Source: CAYHIN01 sp964356705
Lineage (GTDB): Bacteria; Patescibacteriota; Microgenomatia; CAZETR01; Amesbacteraceae
Direction: 5' to 3'
NCBI GenBank assembly: GCA_964356705.1
Contig: CAYHIN010000015.1
Span: 1 to 16,039 of the forward strand
Length of the DNA: 16,039 bases
A program made the translations under genes and the position numbers. Under the pieces are notes generated by a model. The model saw nothing but the letters and a program-made list of their open reading frames with translations. It did not search any database and was not told the origin of the DNA. This document shows positions 5,801 through 12,813 of the stretch, in pieces. Positions within the stretch are counted from its first letter, which is position 1; the number at the start of each line of letters is the position of its first letter.

Positions 5801-6649
5801 ATGAAGAAGCTTGTAATAGTTTTGGTGATTGTGGGGATTGTGGCTGCGGGGGCGATTGTCACACAAATCAAACCTACTCAGATAAACTTTGGAACCCCCT
5901 CGCCTGCCAATGTAACACCCACTCCTGATTTGAGAGATAAGGAGAAAGAGAAGGAAATAGAAGGATTAGTAAGAGAAGCAGAAGGAACGTATGGAGTGTA
6001 TGTGTATAGAATTAAAACTGGAGAGACATATGGGATAAACTACGAAAGTGAATTTGAAGCGGCGTCGATGTTTAAACTGCTGCCTTTGATAGGTGCTCTG
6101 AGAAAAGTTGAGAATGGAGAATGGAAATTGAACCAAAAATTTGTGATCCAATCATCTGATATTGCGACTGGGTCTGGACCACTCCAATTTATGGATCCGG
6201 GAACTGAAGTGACACTGGAAAAAATACTGACAGAGCTCGGGATGAAGTCTGATAACACGGCTTGGAGGATGTTAAACAGATTGATCGGGATGGATAAGAT
6301 GCAGGAAATAATCGACGGCTTGGGGATGAAAGACAGTAATTATAAAGAACTACTGACTACTCCTTATGACATTGGATTCCTGTGGACACATATATATGTG
6401 GAAGAAATTGGCTGGAGGTATCTTACTGACAGTATCTATGAGGATAGGATTACCTTGGGGATACCTGAGGGAACAAAATTGATTCACAAAGTGGGGACTG
6501 ATGTCGGAGTATGGAGTGACTCGGGAATCGTGGACAATGAATTTATTTTGGTAGTGATGACAAAAGGTGCTCCAAGATCCGAAGCGGAGAAACTAGTGCC
6601 TGAATTGACAAAAATTGTGTGGCAAAATGAACTCTTAAATCATGATTAA
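5801..6649 (+). CDS. Secreted, membrane-anchored beta-lactamase-fold (class A-like) serine hydrolase
   Basis: This 282-residue protein has an N-terminal membrane anchor or signal (MKKLVIVLVIVGIVAAGAIV), a Pro/Thr linker, a charged helix (44-60), then a class A beta-lactamase-like domain outside the cell. The nucleophile motif is SMFK (Ser89, Lys92), then SDN (150-152) and a variant KTG box, KVGT (230-233). The omega-loop glutamate that deacylates penicillin in true beta-lactamases is not evident around residues 175-187 (MKDSNYKELLTTP), so it may act on peptidoglycan stem peptides rather than destroy antibiotics. The frame is open back to TTG 5765, but those 12 residues are translated repeat sequence. 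ATG 5801 gives a normal signal peptide with AGGA 7 nt upstream. It overlaps the next gene by 8 nt. Confidence 0.82.
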   Translation: MKKLVIVLVIVGIVAAGAIVTQIKPTQINFGTPSPANVTPTPDLRDKEKEKEIEGLVREAEGTYGVYVYRIKTGETYGINYESEFEAASMFKLLPLIGALRKVENGEWKLNQKFVIQSSDIATGSGPLQFMDPGTEVTLEKILTELGMKSDNTAWRMLNRLIGMDKMQEIIDGLGMKDSNYKELLTTPYDIGFLWTHIYVEEIGWRYLTDSIYEDRITLGIPEGTKLIHKVGTDVGVWSDSGIVDNEFILVVMTKGAPRSEAEKLVPELTKIVWQNELLNHD

Positions 6650-7196
6650 GGATTTGTCAAAATTATTAAATGTTTGGAGGTTGAAATGGCTGAGGCCTTA
6701 TTTGGATAAATGTATAGAGTCAAGTCGATTGATTCTTAACATAGGTGCGGGCGTGTGTTTGTTGGACAAAGAGCTAATCGAGGAAGGAAAAAAAGTGGAA
6801 TCTCTGGACATAAAAAATATGTCACTTACAGATGTTGTTATCCCAAAAATATTTGATGGGAGGAATCTGAGATATAAAGACAACCAGTTCGAACTAGGGT
6901 TACTGGTCTTTGTTTTGCATCATGCATCTGATCCAGAGGGATTATTGGAAGAAGCAATGAGAGTTTCAAAAAAGGTTTTATTGGCTGAAGACATCTATGG
7001 GTCGTGGGTAAAAAGATATTGGACATACCTGTTGGACAGTGTAGGAAACCTTGAGTTTTTTGGACATCCACATTCGAATAAGTCGGATGAGGATTGGAAA
7101 AAAGTGTTTGCCAAGCGAGGATACAAGCTAATTGAGCAGAGAGAATTTGCAGGATTTTTGGGAATGAGACATAAAATTTATGTTTTAGGGAAGTAG
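6642..7196 (+). CDS. Class I SAM-dependent methyltransferase
   Basis: This 184-residue protein has a Rossmann-type methyltransferase fold of the Methyltransf_11 kind. LILNIGAGVCLLDKEL (30-45) holds the glycine-rich SAM loop. VESLDI follows, with Asp56 at the end of the second strand to hold the ribose. ELGLLVFVLHHASDPEGLLEEAMRV is the post-motif region, and KKVLLAEDI the fourth-to-fifth strand. There is no obvious substrate domain, so the acceptor is unknown. The start ATG lies 8 nt inside the upstream gene's end, so translation is coupled to the beta-lactamase-fold protein. Its 3' end overlaps, on the other strand, a small candidate gene at 7185-7286. Confidence 0.85.
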   Translation: MIKDLSKLLNVWRLKWLRPYLDKCIESSRLILNIGAGVCLLDKELIEEGKKVESLDIKNMSLTDVVIPKIFDGRNLRYKDNQFELGLLVFVLHHASDPEGLLEEAMRVSKKVLLAEDIYGSWVKRYWTYLLDSVGNLEFFGHPHSNKSDEDWKKVFAKRGYKLIEQREFAGFLGMRHKIYVLGK

Positions 7197-7286
7197 GTAT
7201 TTGAAATATTTGAATACGATGGCGATAGTGACTAGGGCAGTGAGGAGAGCAATTAGAGTAAGCGTGTTTTTGAAATTTGATGACAT
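7185..7286 (-). CDS. 33-residue single-helix membrane peptide (candidate small gene)
   Basis: On the minus strand ATG 7286 opens a 33-codon frame ending at TAA 7185. The peptide begins MSSNFKNT, has one strongly hydrophobic helix (about residues 8-25, LTLIALLTALVTIAIVF) and ends KYFKYLLP. A -10-like TAAAAT (7293-7298) lies exactly 6 nt before the ATG, the spacing seen at other genes in this window, so it could be a leaderless gene. It overlaps the methyltransferase 3' end by 12 bp, tail to tail, and lies beyond the 3' end of the downstream PBP. No family is recognised. The coherent helix and promoter spacing are the support; chance is not excluded. Confidence 0.45.
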   Translation of the reverse strand: MSSNFKNTLTLIALLTALVTIAIVFKYFKYLLP

Positions 7287-7292
7287 GAGGAT

Positions 7293-7298
7293 ATTTTA
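7293..7298 (-). promoter_or_regulatory. Candidate -10 box of the 33-residue peptide gene
   Basis: Minus strand TAAAAT (5/6 to TATAAT) is 6 nt before ATG 7286. No -35 is seen at the right distance; that position falls in the dispersed repeat. Confidence 0.35.
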
Positions 7299-7305
7299 CA
7301 GGTTT

Positions 7306-7355
7306 ACTGGATCCTTCGCTTACACCTGCCTGCCGGCAGGCAGGCTCAGGATGAC
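7306..7355 (+). repeat. Dispersed repeat, copy 2, carrying a perfect 20-bp palindrome
   Basis: The flanks ACTGGATCCTTCGCTTACA and CTCAGGATGACA match copy 1 (5769-5798). Between them, at 7325-7344, sits CCTGCCTGCCGGCAGGCAGG, a perfect 20-bp palindrome absent from copy 1. So copy 1 is the empty site and copy 2 the filled one. It lies between the convergent methyltransferase and PBP genes. Confidence 0.85.
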
Positions 7356-7360
7356 ACAAG

Positions 7361-9559
7361 TTATCTACGGCGAGGTTTTGGTTTTGGGGAGGGAGTGGGT
7401 GAGAGTTGGGTGCTGGCTCCGGTGAGGATTTGGTCGCGGACTTTTTTTATCTGTTCGTCGGAACAAGTTTTTTCGGGTTCGGTGCCGGGGAGAAAATATT
7501 CAAACTTGCCGCCACAACTGGCACAGGCTTTTTCGCCAGTGAGAGGACAGATGGCAACTTTGTTTAGGCCAGCTGGAGCCGCCAACTCTTCTGAAGGATA
7601 TCTAGCGATGGCTTCGAGCATCAGCTTTTTCCATATAGGAGATGCCCCAGTGACGCCGGAGGCAACATAGCTCATGGGAGTGTTGTCATTGTTGCCAACC
7701 CACACTAGAGTGACTATGTTTGAAGTGTAACCTATGGTCCAATTGTCCCTTAGACTATTGGTAGTACCTGTTTTGACTGCGACTCTTTTGGGAGACAGAT
7801 TGAGCTGAGAGTTGGTGCCGAATGTGGGGGCACGGGCGGCATTGTCTGAAAGAATGTCAGTGATCATGTAGGCAATACCTGGGTTTAGGACTTCTTCAGA
7901 CGGGCAAGAGGTGATCTCGGTGACAAGAGCTTCGGCGGCATGCACCTGCGGTGCAGTGCTAAGTGCTAAGCGCAAAGCGCTAAGACTCTGTTTGTCGCAC
8001 CTGAATTCCTCGAGGAGTCTGCCGCGGGAGTCGCGGACTGAGAGAATGGATTGGGTGGGAACTTTTTGCCCCATGTTTGCAAAGGTGCCGTAGACGGTGG
8101 CCATGTCCAACATGGTGACTTCGCCGCCACCCAAAGTCAAAGACAGTCCATAACGAGAGGTGTCGGTCCAGGTGGAGATACCCATCTGGGTGGCTAAAGA
8201 AATCATGTTTTCTATGCCATTTGCCGAAAGCAGTTTTACGGCGGGAACATTGTATGAAGCGGCGAGAGCAGTACGTAAAGATACTCGGCCGTGATAGCGA
8301 TTGTCATAATTTTGGGGAGAATAATTTGGCTGACCGGGAGTCTTGTAAGTCACCGGGGTGTCCTCGATGATGGATGAGGGGGTGAAACCTTTTTGAAGAG
8401 CGAGGGCGTAATTTATGGGTTTGATGGACGAACCGGGCTGGCGAAGAGCTTTGGTGACATTGACCTGACCATCGGAGGCGATGTCAAAATAATTTTTTGA
8501 TCCGACCATGGCCAAGATCTCTCCGGTCTTGGGATTTGTGACTAGAGCTGCTCCGTTTGTAATGTGCAAATAACTGACTTTGGCCACTTCTCCCGCCACG
8601 ATATCCTCGGCCTTTTCTTGTAGATCCAGATCTAGTGAAGTGATGACGTCGAGGCCGCCCTGCTCGACTAACTCTGGCCCATATTTTCGAGTCAGGATCT
8701 CTTTTATATACATGACAAAGTGAGGAGCTGCTATGGTTGTGGCGGGAGGCTTGAAAGTGAGATCTGATCCTGAGGCGGCTTCGGCTTGGTCCCAAGTGAT
8801 ATAGCCGTCTTCGACCATGCGCCGTAAGACCTCTTTTTGGCGAGATTTGGCAAGCTCGGGATGAGATCCGTACGGTGAATAAATGGTGGGTGAGGCGGGG
8901 AGACCCGCGAGCAGAGTGGCCTGGGAAAGTGTGAGGTCTTTGGCTCCAACTCCAAAGTAGGTTCTAGCTGCCTCTTCGATCCCATAGCTGGAGCCGCCGA
9001 AACCAACTCTATTTAGATACATTTCTAAAATCTCGTCTTTGGTATACATGCTCTCGACGGCGATGGCCAATGCTAGTTCGCGGAGTTTTCTGATCAAAGT
9101 GCGCTCTGGAGAAAGAAGTGAAATTTTTACTAATTGCTGGGTAATAGTAGATCCGCCCTGCAGACTTTGTTTTTTGATATTTGATATAAGAGCTCGAGAT
9201 AGTCCCTGAACTGAAAAACCGCTATGACTGTAAAAATCTTTGTCCTCTATGGCGATGACAGCTTGCTTGACGTGATCTGGAAGATCGCCTAATTTTATGG
9301 GAGTGCGATTTTCCCCGGAATAGATCTTGTATAACTCTTGACCATTGCGGTCTCTGATGTGAGTGGTCTGAGGAATGGGAGTAGCAGCCAGTGAAGAGGG
9401 AGAAGGAAGGCCTTTGAGTATAAAAACATAAATACTAAATCCTAATACACAAATAAATCCTAAACTGAGAACGACTAAAGGTTTGATGCGGGGGAATCTG
9501 ATTAATTGAAGTATATCAACTAGGGGATAAATGGATTTGAGAAAATTGTGTAACCTCAT
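7361..9559 (-). CDS. Bifunctional class A penicillin-binding protein (glycosyltransferase 51 / transpeptidase), paralogue B
   Basis: This 732-residue cell-wall enzyme polymerises lipid II into glycan strands and cross-links their peptides outside the membrane. One membrane helix lies at about 28-48. The GT51 domain has catalytic Glu105 in IEDKDFYSHSG, GGSTITQQ (135-142), RKLRELALAI (157-166) and KDEILEMYLNRVGFGG (174-189). The transpeptidase has nucleophile Ser377 in SSIK, SYN (435-437) and KTG (596-598), so both activities look intact. The tail has Cys671, Cys679, Cys682 and Cys699, then a Pro/Lys/Arg-rich end. Residues about 525-540 come from a low-complexity repeat (see 7941-7986). It shares its architecture and most motifs with the neighbouring PBP, so the pair is a tandem duplication. 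The ATG start is supported by a promoter at 9569-9597. Confidence 0.95.
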   Translation of the reverse strand: MRLHNFLKSIYPLVDILQLIRFPRIKPLVVLSLGFICVLGFSIYVFILKGLPSPSSLAATPIPQTTHIRDRNGQELYKIYSGENRTPIKLGDLPDHVKQAVIAIEDKDFYSHSGFSVQGLSRALISNIKKQSLQGGSTITQQLVKISLLSPERTLIRKLRELALAIAVESMYTKDEILEMYLNRVGFGGSSYGIEEAARTYFGVGAKDLTLSQATLLAGLPASPTIYSPYGSHPELAKSRQKEVLRRMVEDGYITWDQAEAASGSDLTFKPPATTIAAPHFVMYIKEILTRKYGPELVEQGGLDVITSLDLDLQEKAEDIVAGEVAKVSYLHITNGAALVTNPKTGEILAMVGSKNYFDIASDGQVNVTKALRQPGSSIKPINYALALQKGFTPSSIIEDTPVTYKTPGQPNYSPQNYDNRYHGRVSLRTALAASYNVPAVKLLSANGIENMISLATQMGISTWTDTSRYGLSLTLGGGEVTMLDMATVYGTFANMGQKVPTQSILSVRDSRGRLLEEFRCDKQSLSALRLALSTAPQVHAAEALVTEITSCPSEEVLNPGIAYMITDILSDNAARAPTFGTNSQLNLSPKRVAVKTGTTNSLRDNWTIGYTSNIVTLVWVGNNDNTPMSYVASGVTGASPIWKKLMLEAIARYPSEELAAPAGLNKVAICPLTGEKACASCGGKFEYFLPGTEPEKTCSDEQIKKVRDQILTGASTQLSPTPSPKPKPRRR
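7941..7986 (-). repeat. Short-repeat insertion inside the PBP coding sequence
   Basis: The plus strand shows an inverted repeat TGCACC-TGC-GGTGCA (7941-7955), then tandem AGTGCTA AGTGCTA (7955-7968) and AGCGC-AAA-GCGCT (7969-7981). It is translated in frame as part of PBP residues about 525-540 (SLSALRLALSTAPQ). It falls in the same loop as the different repeat at 10356-10404 in the paralogue. Confidence 0.6.
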
Positions 9560-9568
9560 CTAATTCGG

Positions 9569-9597
9569 ATTATCTCTGCACAATTCTCTTTTCACAA
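9569..9597 (-). promoter_or_regulatory. Promoter of PBP paralogue B
   Basis: On the minus strand, TTGTGA (9592-9597, 4/6) is followed after 17 bp by GATAAT (9569-9574, 5/6). The hexamer ends 9 nt before ATG 9559, which would give a leader of only a few bases. It suggests this PBP can be expressed apart from its upstream paralogue. Confidence 0.5.
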
Positions 9598-9617
9598 TAC
9601 CTAAACGATGTGTTAAT

Positions 9618-9681
9618 TGTCATCCTGAATGGAATGAAGGGTCTAGAAAAACTGGATTCTTCGCTGAAGCTCAGAATGACA
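9618..9681. repeat. Inverted pair of the dispersed repeat between the two PBP genes
   Basis: TGTCATCCTGA (9618-9628) is the reverse complement, 10 of 11, of TCAGAATGACA (9671-9681). The inner arms GAAGGGTCTAG and CTGGATTCTTC also pair, at 8 of 11. The right arm is a diverged copy of the repeat at 5769 and 7306, and the left arm an inverted copy, so the RNA would form a long imperfect hairpin with a short A-rich loop. It lies just after the stop of paralogue A and may protect or end that transcript, though no T-run follows. Confidence 0.65.
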
Positions 9682-9686
9682 AGGGG

Positions 9687-12029
9687 TTAATATGTTTTAG
9701 CCCGACCATTTCGATCCAGAACAATAGTATTGGCATCACCGTAACCGCCGGCGCAGTCTAGGCAGAGATCGATACCTAAAGGATCGGTGATGACAAAGTG
9801 ATCCTGATATTCAATATCAGATGCAAAATCTACAACTTGTCTGGCGGTGGCAGGGACATTTCTGGATCTGAGAACGGGGATGGATTTGCGGACTGACCCT
9901 TGGACGGCGGGAATTGTGCCGGCTAAGAAATACTCATACCTGGGGGAACAAGTGGCGGGGTCTGCGCCGTCCGGAGCCTTGTGACCTGAGAGTGAACAGA
10001 CAAGAGTACCAACTACTTCGGCTGGCTGAGATGGCCAATGCTGAGGCATACCAGTGAGGGCTCTTTTCATAACTTTGTTCCAAATAGGAGAAGCCCCGGT
10101 GACGCCTGAGGCGACGTTTGACATAGGCGTGTTGTCATTGTTGCCGACCCAAACGGTAGTCAAGAGACTCGGGGTGTAGCCTATGGTCCAGTTGTCCCTC
10201 TTGTTGTTCGTCGTACCTGTCTTGACTGATACTTCTGGATGGCCAGAAATATTTAGAAACGAGGAGACGCCGAAGGTGGCGGCACGAGCGCCTGAATCGT
10301 AGAGAATGTGGGAGATGATAAAGGCTGCTCCTGGGGAGATAACGCGGGTGTCTGAGATACTTTGTATAACGTATCTAGTATCTTGTATTTTGTATTCTGA
10401 ATATGGAGTGGGTTCTTTGTCAGAAGATACCTCTCTACTTTTGACTTGTTCGAGGATTTTGTCGTTGCGATCTGAGACTACTAATATAGGATTGAGATCC
10501 ACTCGCTTGCCAGCATTTGCAAGCACTCCGTAAGCTGTAGAAAGATCGAGCATGGTGACTTCGCCCCCACCCAAGGCGATACTGGGACCATATTTGGTAG
10601 GATCGGTGTAAGTCGTGAGGCCAAAAGCGGAGGCGCTGGCTACAAAGTTGCCTAACCCTTCCATGACGAGGGCTTTGACGGCCGGAATGTTGAACGAATT
10701 GCCAAGAGCGAAGCGGACTTGGGTGGGGCCGTGGAACTGGACATCGTAGTTTTGGGGACAATAAATCTCTTGGCCGGACTGGGAAAAACAGGTGGCTTTG
10801 TCCGCCAGAAGGGTGCTGGCGGTAAGTGAGTGGTGCTCGATACCAAGCGAGTAGGTGATGGGTTTGATAGCGGAACCGGGTTGACGCTTGGCTAGAGTCA
10901 CATTGACGTTGCCATCGTCTTCGACGTTGAAGTAATTTTTGGAACCGACCATACTCAAGATTTCACCGGTCTTGGGATTTGTGATGAGGGCTGCACCGTT
11001 GCCGACTTTTTCGCGAGTCAACTTTGCCACCTCAGAGGCAACTGTGTCTTGGGCAAAGTTTTGGAGCTCAAGATCGAGAGTGGTGATGACAGTGAGACCA
11101 TCCTGCTCCACTTTTTCGATACCATATTTTTCTATGAGTTTGTCTTTGACCCATAAGGAAAAGTGAGGAGCTTTGAGAACTGGAGGAGAGGAAAATACCA
11201 ACTCAGTATCCACGGCTACGTCGTGCTCTTCTTGGGAAATAAATTTGGCATCGAGCATTTGGCCTAAGATATATCTTTGGCGCTCGAGACCTAGCTCCGG
11301 ACGGGAACCAAAAGGAGAATAATATGAAGGAGCTTGGGGAAGGGCAGCTAGAAGTGCCGCTTCGGGGAGAGTAAGGCCTGTCGCGGGTTTGCCAAAATAA
11401 GCGTTGGAAGCTGCTTCCAGGCCATAAGCGGTGCCGCCGTAAGGAATCTGGTTGAGATAGAGCTCCAAGATCTCATCTTTGTCATATAGATTTTCAACTG
11501 CCAGACTCAAGACTAACTCTCGGGCTTTTCTTCTGATTGTGCGGTCGTCTACTAGTAAAGCCTTTTTGACTAACTGTTGGGTAATGGTGGAGCCGCCCTG
11601 AAGCCTTTGTCTAAAAAAAGTACTAAACAGAGCCCGACTAATGCCTCGAATGGAAAAGCCGGAGTGGGAATAAAAATCACGATCCTCGATGGCTATGGTG
11701 GCTTGCCAGACATACTTCGGGAGAGTATCTAACTTGATGGGAGTCCTGCGGCCTACGGAAAAAATCTCATATATCAGCTTGCCATTTCGGTCTAATAACT
11801 TTGTCGAAGCGGGGGCTGGATGCGTGGTGAGCTGCCTAGGGTTGGGGAGATCCCAGAAAATATAAATGAGCATAAAAACAAAAAAACTAAATCCTAGGGA
11901 CCAAAAAATCTTCCACTTGCCTTTGGGTAATTTCCAATTGTTTTTCAGTTTGGGGACTACTGATGACAAAAGAGCGTCGCGACGCTCTTTGGTCTTGGCT
12001 GCTTCATAGGTTCTGGCTTTTTTGGGCAT
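9687..12029 (-). CDS. Bifunctional class A penicillin-binding protein (glycosyltransferase 51 / transpeptidase), paralogue A
   Basis: This 780-residue peptidoglycan synthase has a basic cytoplasmic tail (1-40), one membrane helix (about 40-60) and two outside domains. GT51: Glu115 in IEDRDFYSHSG, GGSTITQQ (145-152), RRKARELVLSLAVE (166-179) and KDEILELYLNQIPYGG (184-199). Transpeptidase: Ser386 in SAIK, SFN (445-447), KTG (603-605). All key residues are present. The tail is longer than in paralogue B and carries Cys678, Cys694, Cys756 and Cys759, the last two in CLDC. Residues about 544-563 are translated short-repeat DNA (10356-10404). The frame is open back to TTG 12038, but ATG 12029 is preferred because TATAAT lies just upstream and overlaps that TTG. 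It follows the VapC stop by 43 nt on the same strand. Confidence 0.95.
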   Translation of the reverse strand: MPKKARTYEAAKTKERRDALLSSVVPKLKNNWKLPKGKWKIFWSLGFSFFVFMLIYIFWDLPNPRQLTTHPAPASTKLLDRNGKLIYEIFSVGRRTPIKLDTLPKYVWQATIAIEDRDFYSHSGFSIRGISRALFSTFFRQRLQGGSTITQQLVKKALLVDDRTIRRKARELVLSLAVENLYDKDEILELYLNQIPYGGTAYGLEAASNAYFGKPATGLTLPEAALLAALPQAPSYYSPFGSRPELGLERQRYILGQMLDAKFISQEEHDVAVDTELVFSSPPVLKAPHFSLWVKDKLIEKYGIEKVEQDGLTVITTLDLELQNFAQDTVASEVAKLTREKVGNGAALITNPKTGEILSMVGSKNYFNVEDDGNVNVTLAKRQPGSAIKPITYSLGIEHHSLTASTLLADKATCFSQSGQEIYCPQNYDVQFHGPTQVRFALGNSFNIPAVKALVMEGLGNFVASASAFGLTTYTDPTKYGPSIALGGGEVTMLDLSTAYGVLANAGKRVDLNPILVVSDRNDKILEQVKSREVSSDKEPTPYSEYKIQDTRYVIQSISDTRVISPGAAFIISHILYDSGARAATFGVSSFLNISGHPEVSVKTGTTNNKRDNWTIGYTPSLLTTVWVGNNDNTPMSNVASGVTGASPIWNKVMKRALTGMPQHWPSQPAEVVGTLVCSLSGHKAPDGADPATCSPRYEYFLAGTIPAVQGSVRKSIPVLRSRNVPATARQVVDFASDIEYQDHFVITDPLGIDLCLDCAGGYGDANTIVLDRNGRAKTY
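10356..10404 (-). repeat. AT-rich short tandem repeat inside the PBP coding sequence
   Basis: The minus strand reads as imperfect repeats of ATACAA/GATAC (for example AATACAAAATACAAGATAC), translated in frame as EYKIQDTRYVIQSISDTRV. It differs from the surrounding GC-richer, well-conserved transpeptidase sequence and has no counterpart of similar sequence in paralogue B, which has another repeat in that place. Confidence 0.6.
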
Positions 12030-12037
12030 ATATTGCA

Positions 12038-12043
12038 ATTATA
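12038..12043 (-). promoter_or_regulatory. -10 box of PBP paralogue A
   Basis: Minus strand TATAAT is a perfect -10 ending 8 nt before ATG 12029, predicting a leader of about 2 nt. No good -35 is seen at 16-18 bp. It lies between vapC and the PBP, so the PBP need not depend on the toxin operon. Confidence 0.45.
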
Positions 12044-12072
12044 GCTGGTTTGGGTTACATGACGTTGGCCTG

Positions 12073-12438
12073 CTATTTTTTGAAATAGGCTTGGACTTTG
12101 GGGTCAGATGTCAAAAGGGTCAATTTCTCTGATTTGGCCTGGGAGACTAGCATGCGATCAAAGGGGTCTTTGTGATGGTGGGGAATTTTTAATAGGGTAA
12201 GAATATGTTCAAGCTTGATGGGAATAATTTCAAAGTCGTACTGTTTTGATAGTGTTTCCAAATCGGTTTTTAGCCGGAACTTCCCAATTGAAATTTTAAT
12301 ACCCATTTCCCAAAGGCTGGCAATACTTATTTGTATTTTGTTTTTGGGGTTTGAGATGGCTGACTTGAATTTGGGGTTTAGCTTTGGACTGTTTTCGGAC
12401 CACCAAATGAGAATGTGAGTATCGAGAAGATAATTCAT
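12073..12438 (-). CDS. vapC: PIN-domain ribonuclease toxin (VapC family)
   Basis: This 121-residue PIN nuclease toxin has Asp6 (LLDTHILIWW), Glu44 (SLWEMGIK), Asp91 and Asp94 (HHKDPFDRML) and Asp112 (LLTSDPKV). The LLDTH-ilIWW start and the HKDPFDR box are typical of VapC toxins paired with Phd-type antitoxins. It is expected to cut a specific RNA when the antitoxin is degraded. It overlaps the antitoxin gene by 4 nt (ATGA), so the two are translated together. A small inverted repeat (CTATTT/AAATAG, 12073-12088) covers the stop codon. It belongs to a different subfamily from the toxin at 4373-4810: the acidic motifs and partner type differ. Confidence 0.9.
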   Translation of the reverse strand: MNYLLDTHILIWWSENSPKLNPKFKSAISNPKNKIQISIASLWEMGIKISIGKFRLKTDLETLSKQYDFEIIPIKLEHILTLLKIPHHHKDPFDRMLVSQAKSEKLTLLTSDPKVQAYFKK

Positions 12439-12680
12439 GGTTCAATGGCTCCGCCGTAAAACATTTCATTTATCTCATCAGATTCATCATCGAAATCGTC
12501 CGACATCCAGATTTTACCCTTGAACTTTCCTGCAACTCTTGGCTTAAGAGGAGCTTTGTGAGGCACAAGATCAATTTTGGGTTTACCAGCTCTGGCAATA
12601 ACGATCTTTTCTCCTGCTAAAGCTAAGTCGATAAGTCTCGAAAGTTGGGACTTGGCTTGGTGAGTATTTACTTGAAGCAT
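12435..12680 (-). CDS. Phd/YefM-type antitoxin
   Basis: This 81-residue antitoxin has the Phd/YefM N-terminal fold: the strand MLQVNTHQAKSQLSRLIDLALAGE and the following IVIARAGKPKIDLVPHK segment (about 25-43) form the DNA-binding dimer unit. The C-terminal part (about 50-81) is acidic, with DDFDDESDEINEMF, and should wrap the VapC toxin. The start ATG is fixed by a promoter of canonical spacing 6 nt upstream. The promoter spacer holds a perfect palindrome and a direct repeat, as expected for autorepression by antitoxin or toxin-antitoxin complex. It is the first gene of a two-gene operon with vapC. Confidence 0.9.
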   Translation of the reverse strand: MLQVNTHQAKSQLSRLIDLALAGEKIVIARAGKPKIDLVPHKAPLKPRVAGKFKGKIWMSDDFDDESDEINEMFYGGAIEP

Positions 12681-12686
12681 GGACTT

Positions 12687-12715
12687 ATGTTAGCTAACTT
12701 AGCTAAGTTTGTCAA
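12687..12715 (-). promoter_or_regulatory. Phd-VapC promoter with operator in the spacer
   Basis: On the minus strand, a perfect TTGACA (12710-12715) is followed by a 17-bp spacer and TAACAT (12687-12692, 4/6), then 6 nt to ATG 12680. The spacer contains the perfect palindrome AACTTAGCTAAGTT (12696-12709), and TTAGCTAA occurs twice with a 9-bp period (12690-12697, 12699-12706). This is a compact operator-promoter for autoregulation. Confidence 0.8.
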
Positions 12716-12778
12716 GTGTGCAATGTGGTAATTTGAGACAGAGGATGAACTCAAAATACTTCAATGAAAGTGAGCGAG

Positions 12779-12807
12779 TTGCAAACATAAGATGGTGATT
12801 ATATGAT
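12779..12807 (+). promoter_or_regulatory. Promoter of the 65-residue membrane protein gene
   Basis: TTGCAA (12779-12784, 4/6), a 17-bp spacer, then TATGAT (12802-12807, 5/6), ending 6 nt before ATG 12814. It predicts a leaderless transcript. Confidence 0.6.
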
Positions 12808-12813
12808 GTAGTC

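Noticed and set aside
7201..7425. Plus-strand open frame of 74 codons between the methyltransferase and the PBP
   Set aside because: About half of it is the dispersed repeat and palindrome in translation, and it then runs antisense into the PBP. The better candidate there is the minus-strand peptide at 7185-7286.
9618..9681. Classical rho-independent terminator between the PBPs
   Set aside because: The hairpin is long and imperfect and no T-run follows on the coding (minus) strand, so it is listed as a repeat.
10356..10404. CRISPR-like array
   Set aside because: The repeat is a short, degenerate tandem unit inside an open coding frame, with no spacers; no cas genes are present.
12073..12088. 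Terminator at the vapC stop
   Set aside because: CTATTT/AAATAG forms a 6-bp hairpin over the stop codon, but no T-run follows before the PBP start.
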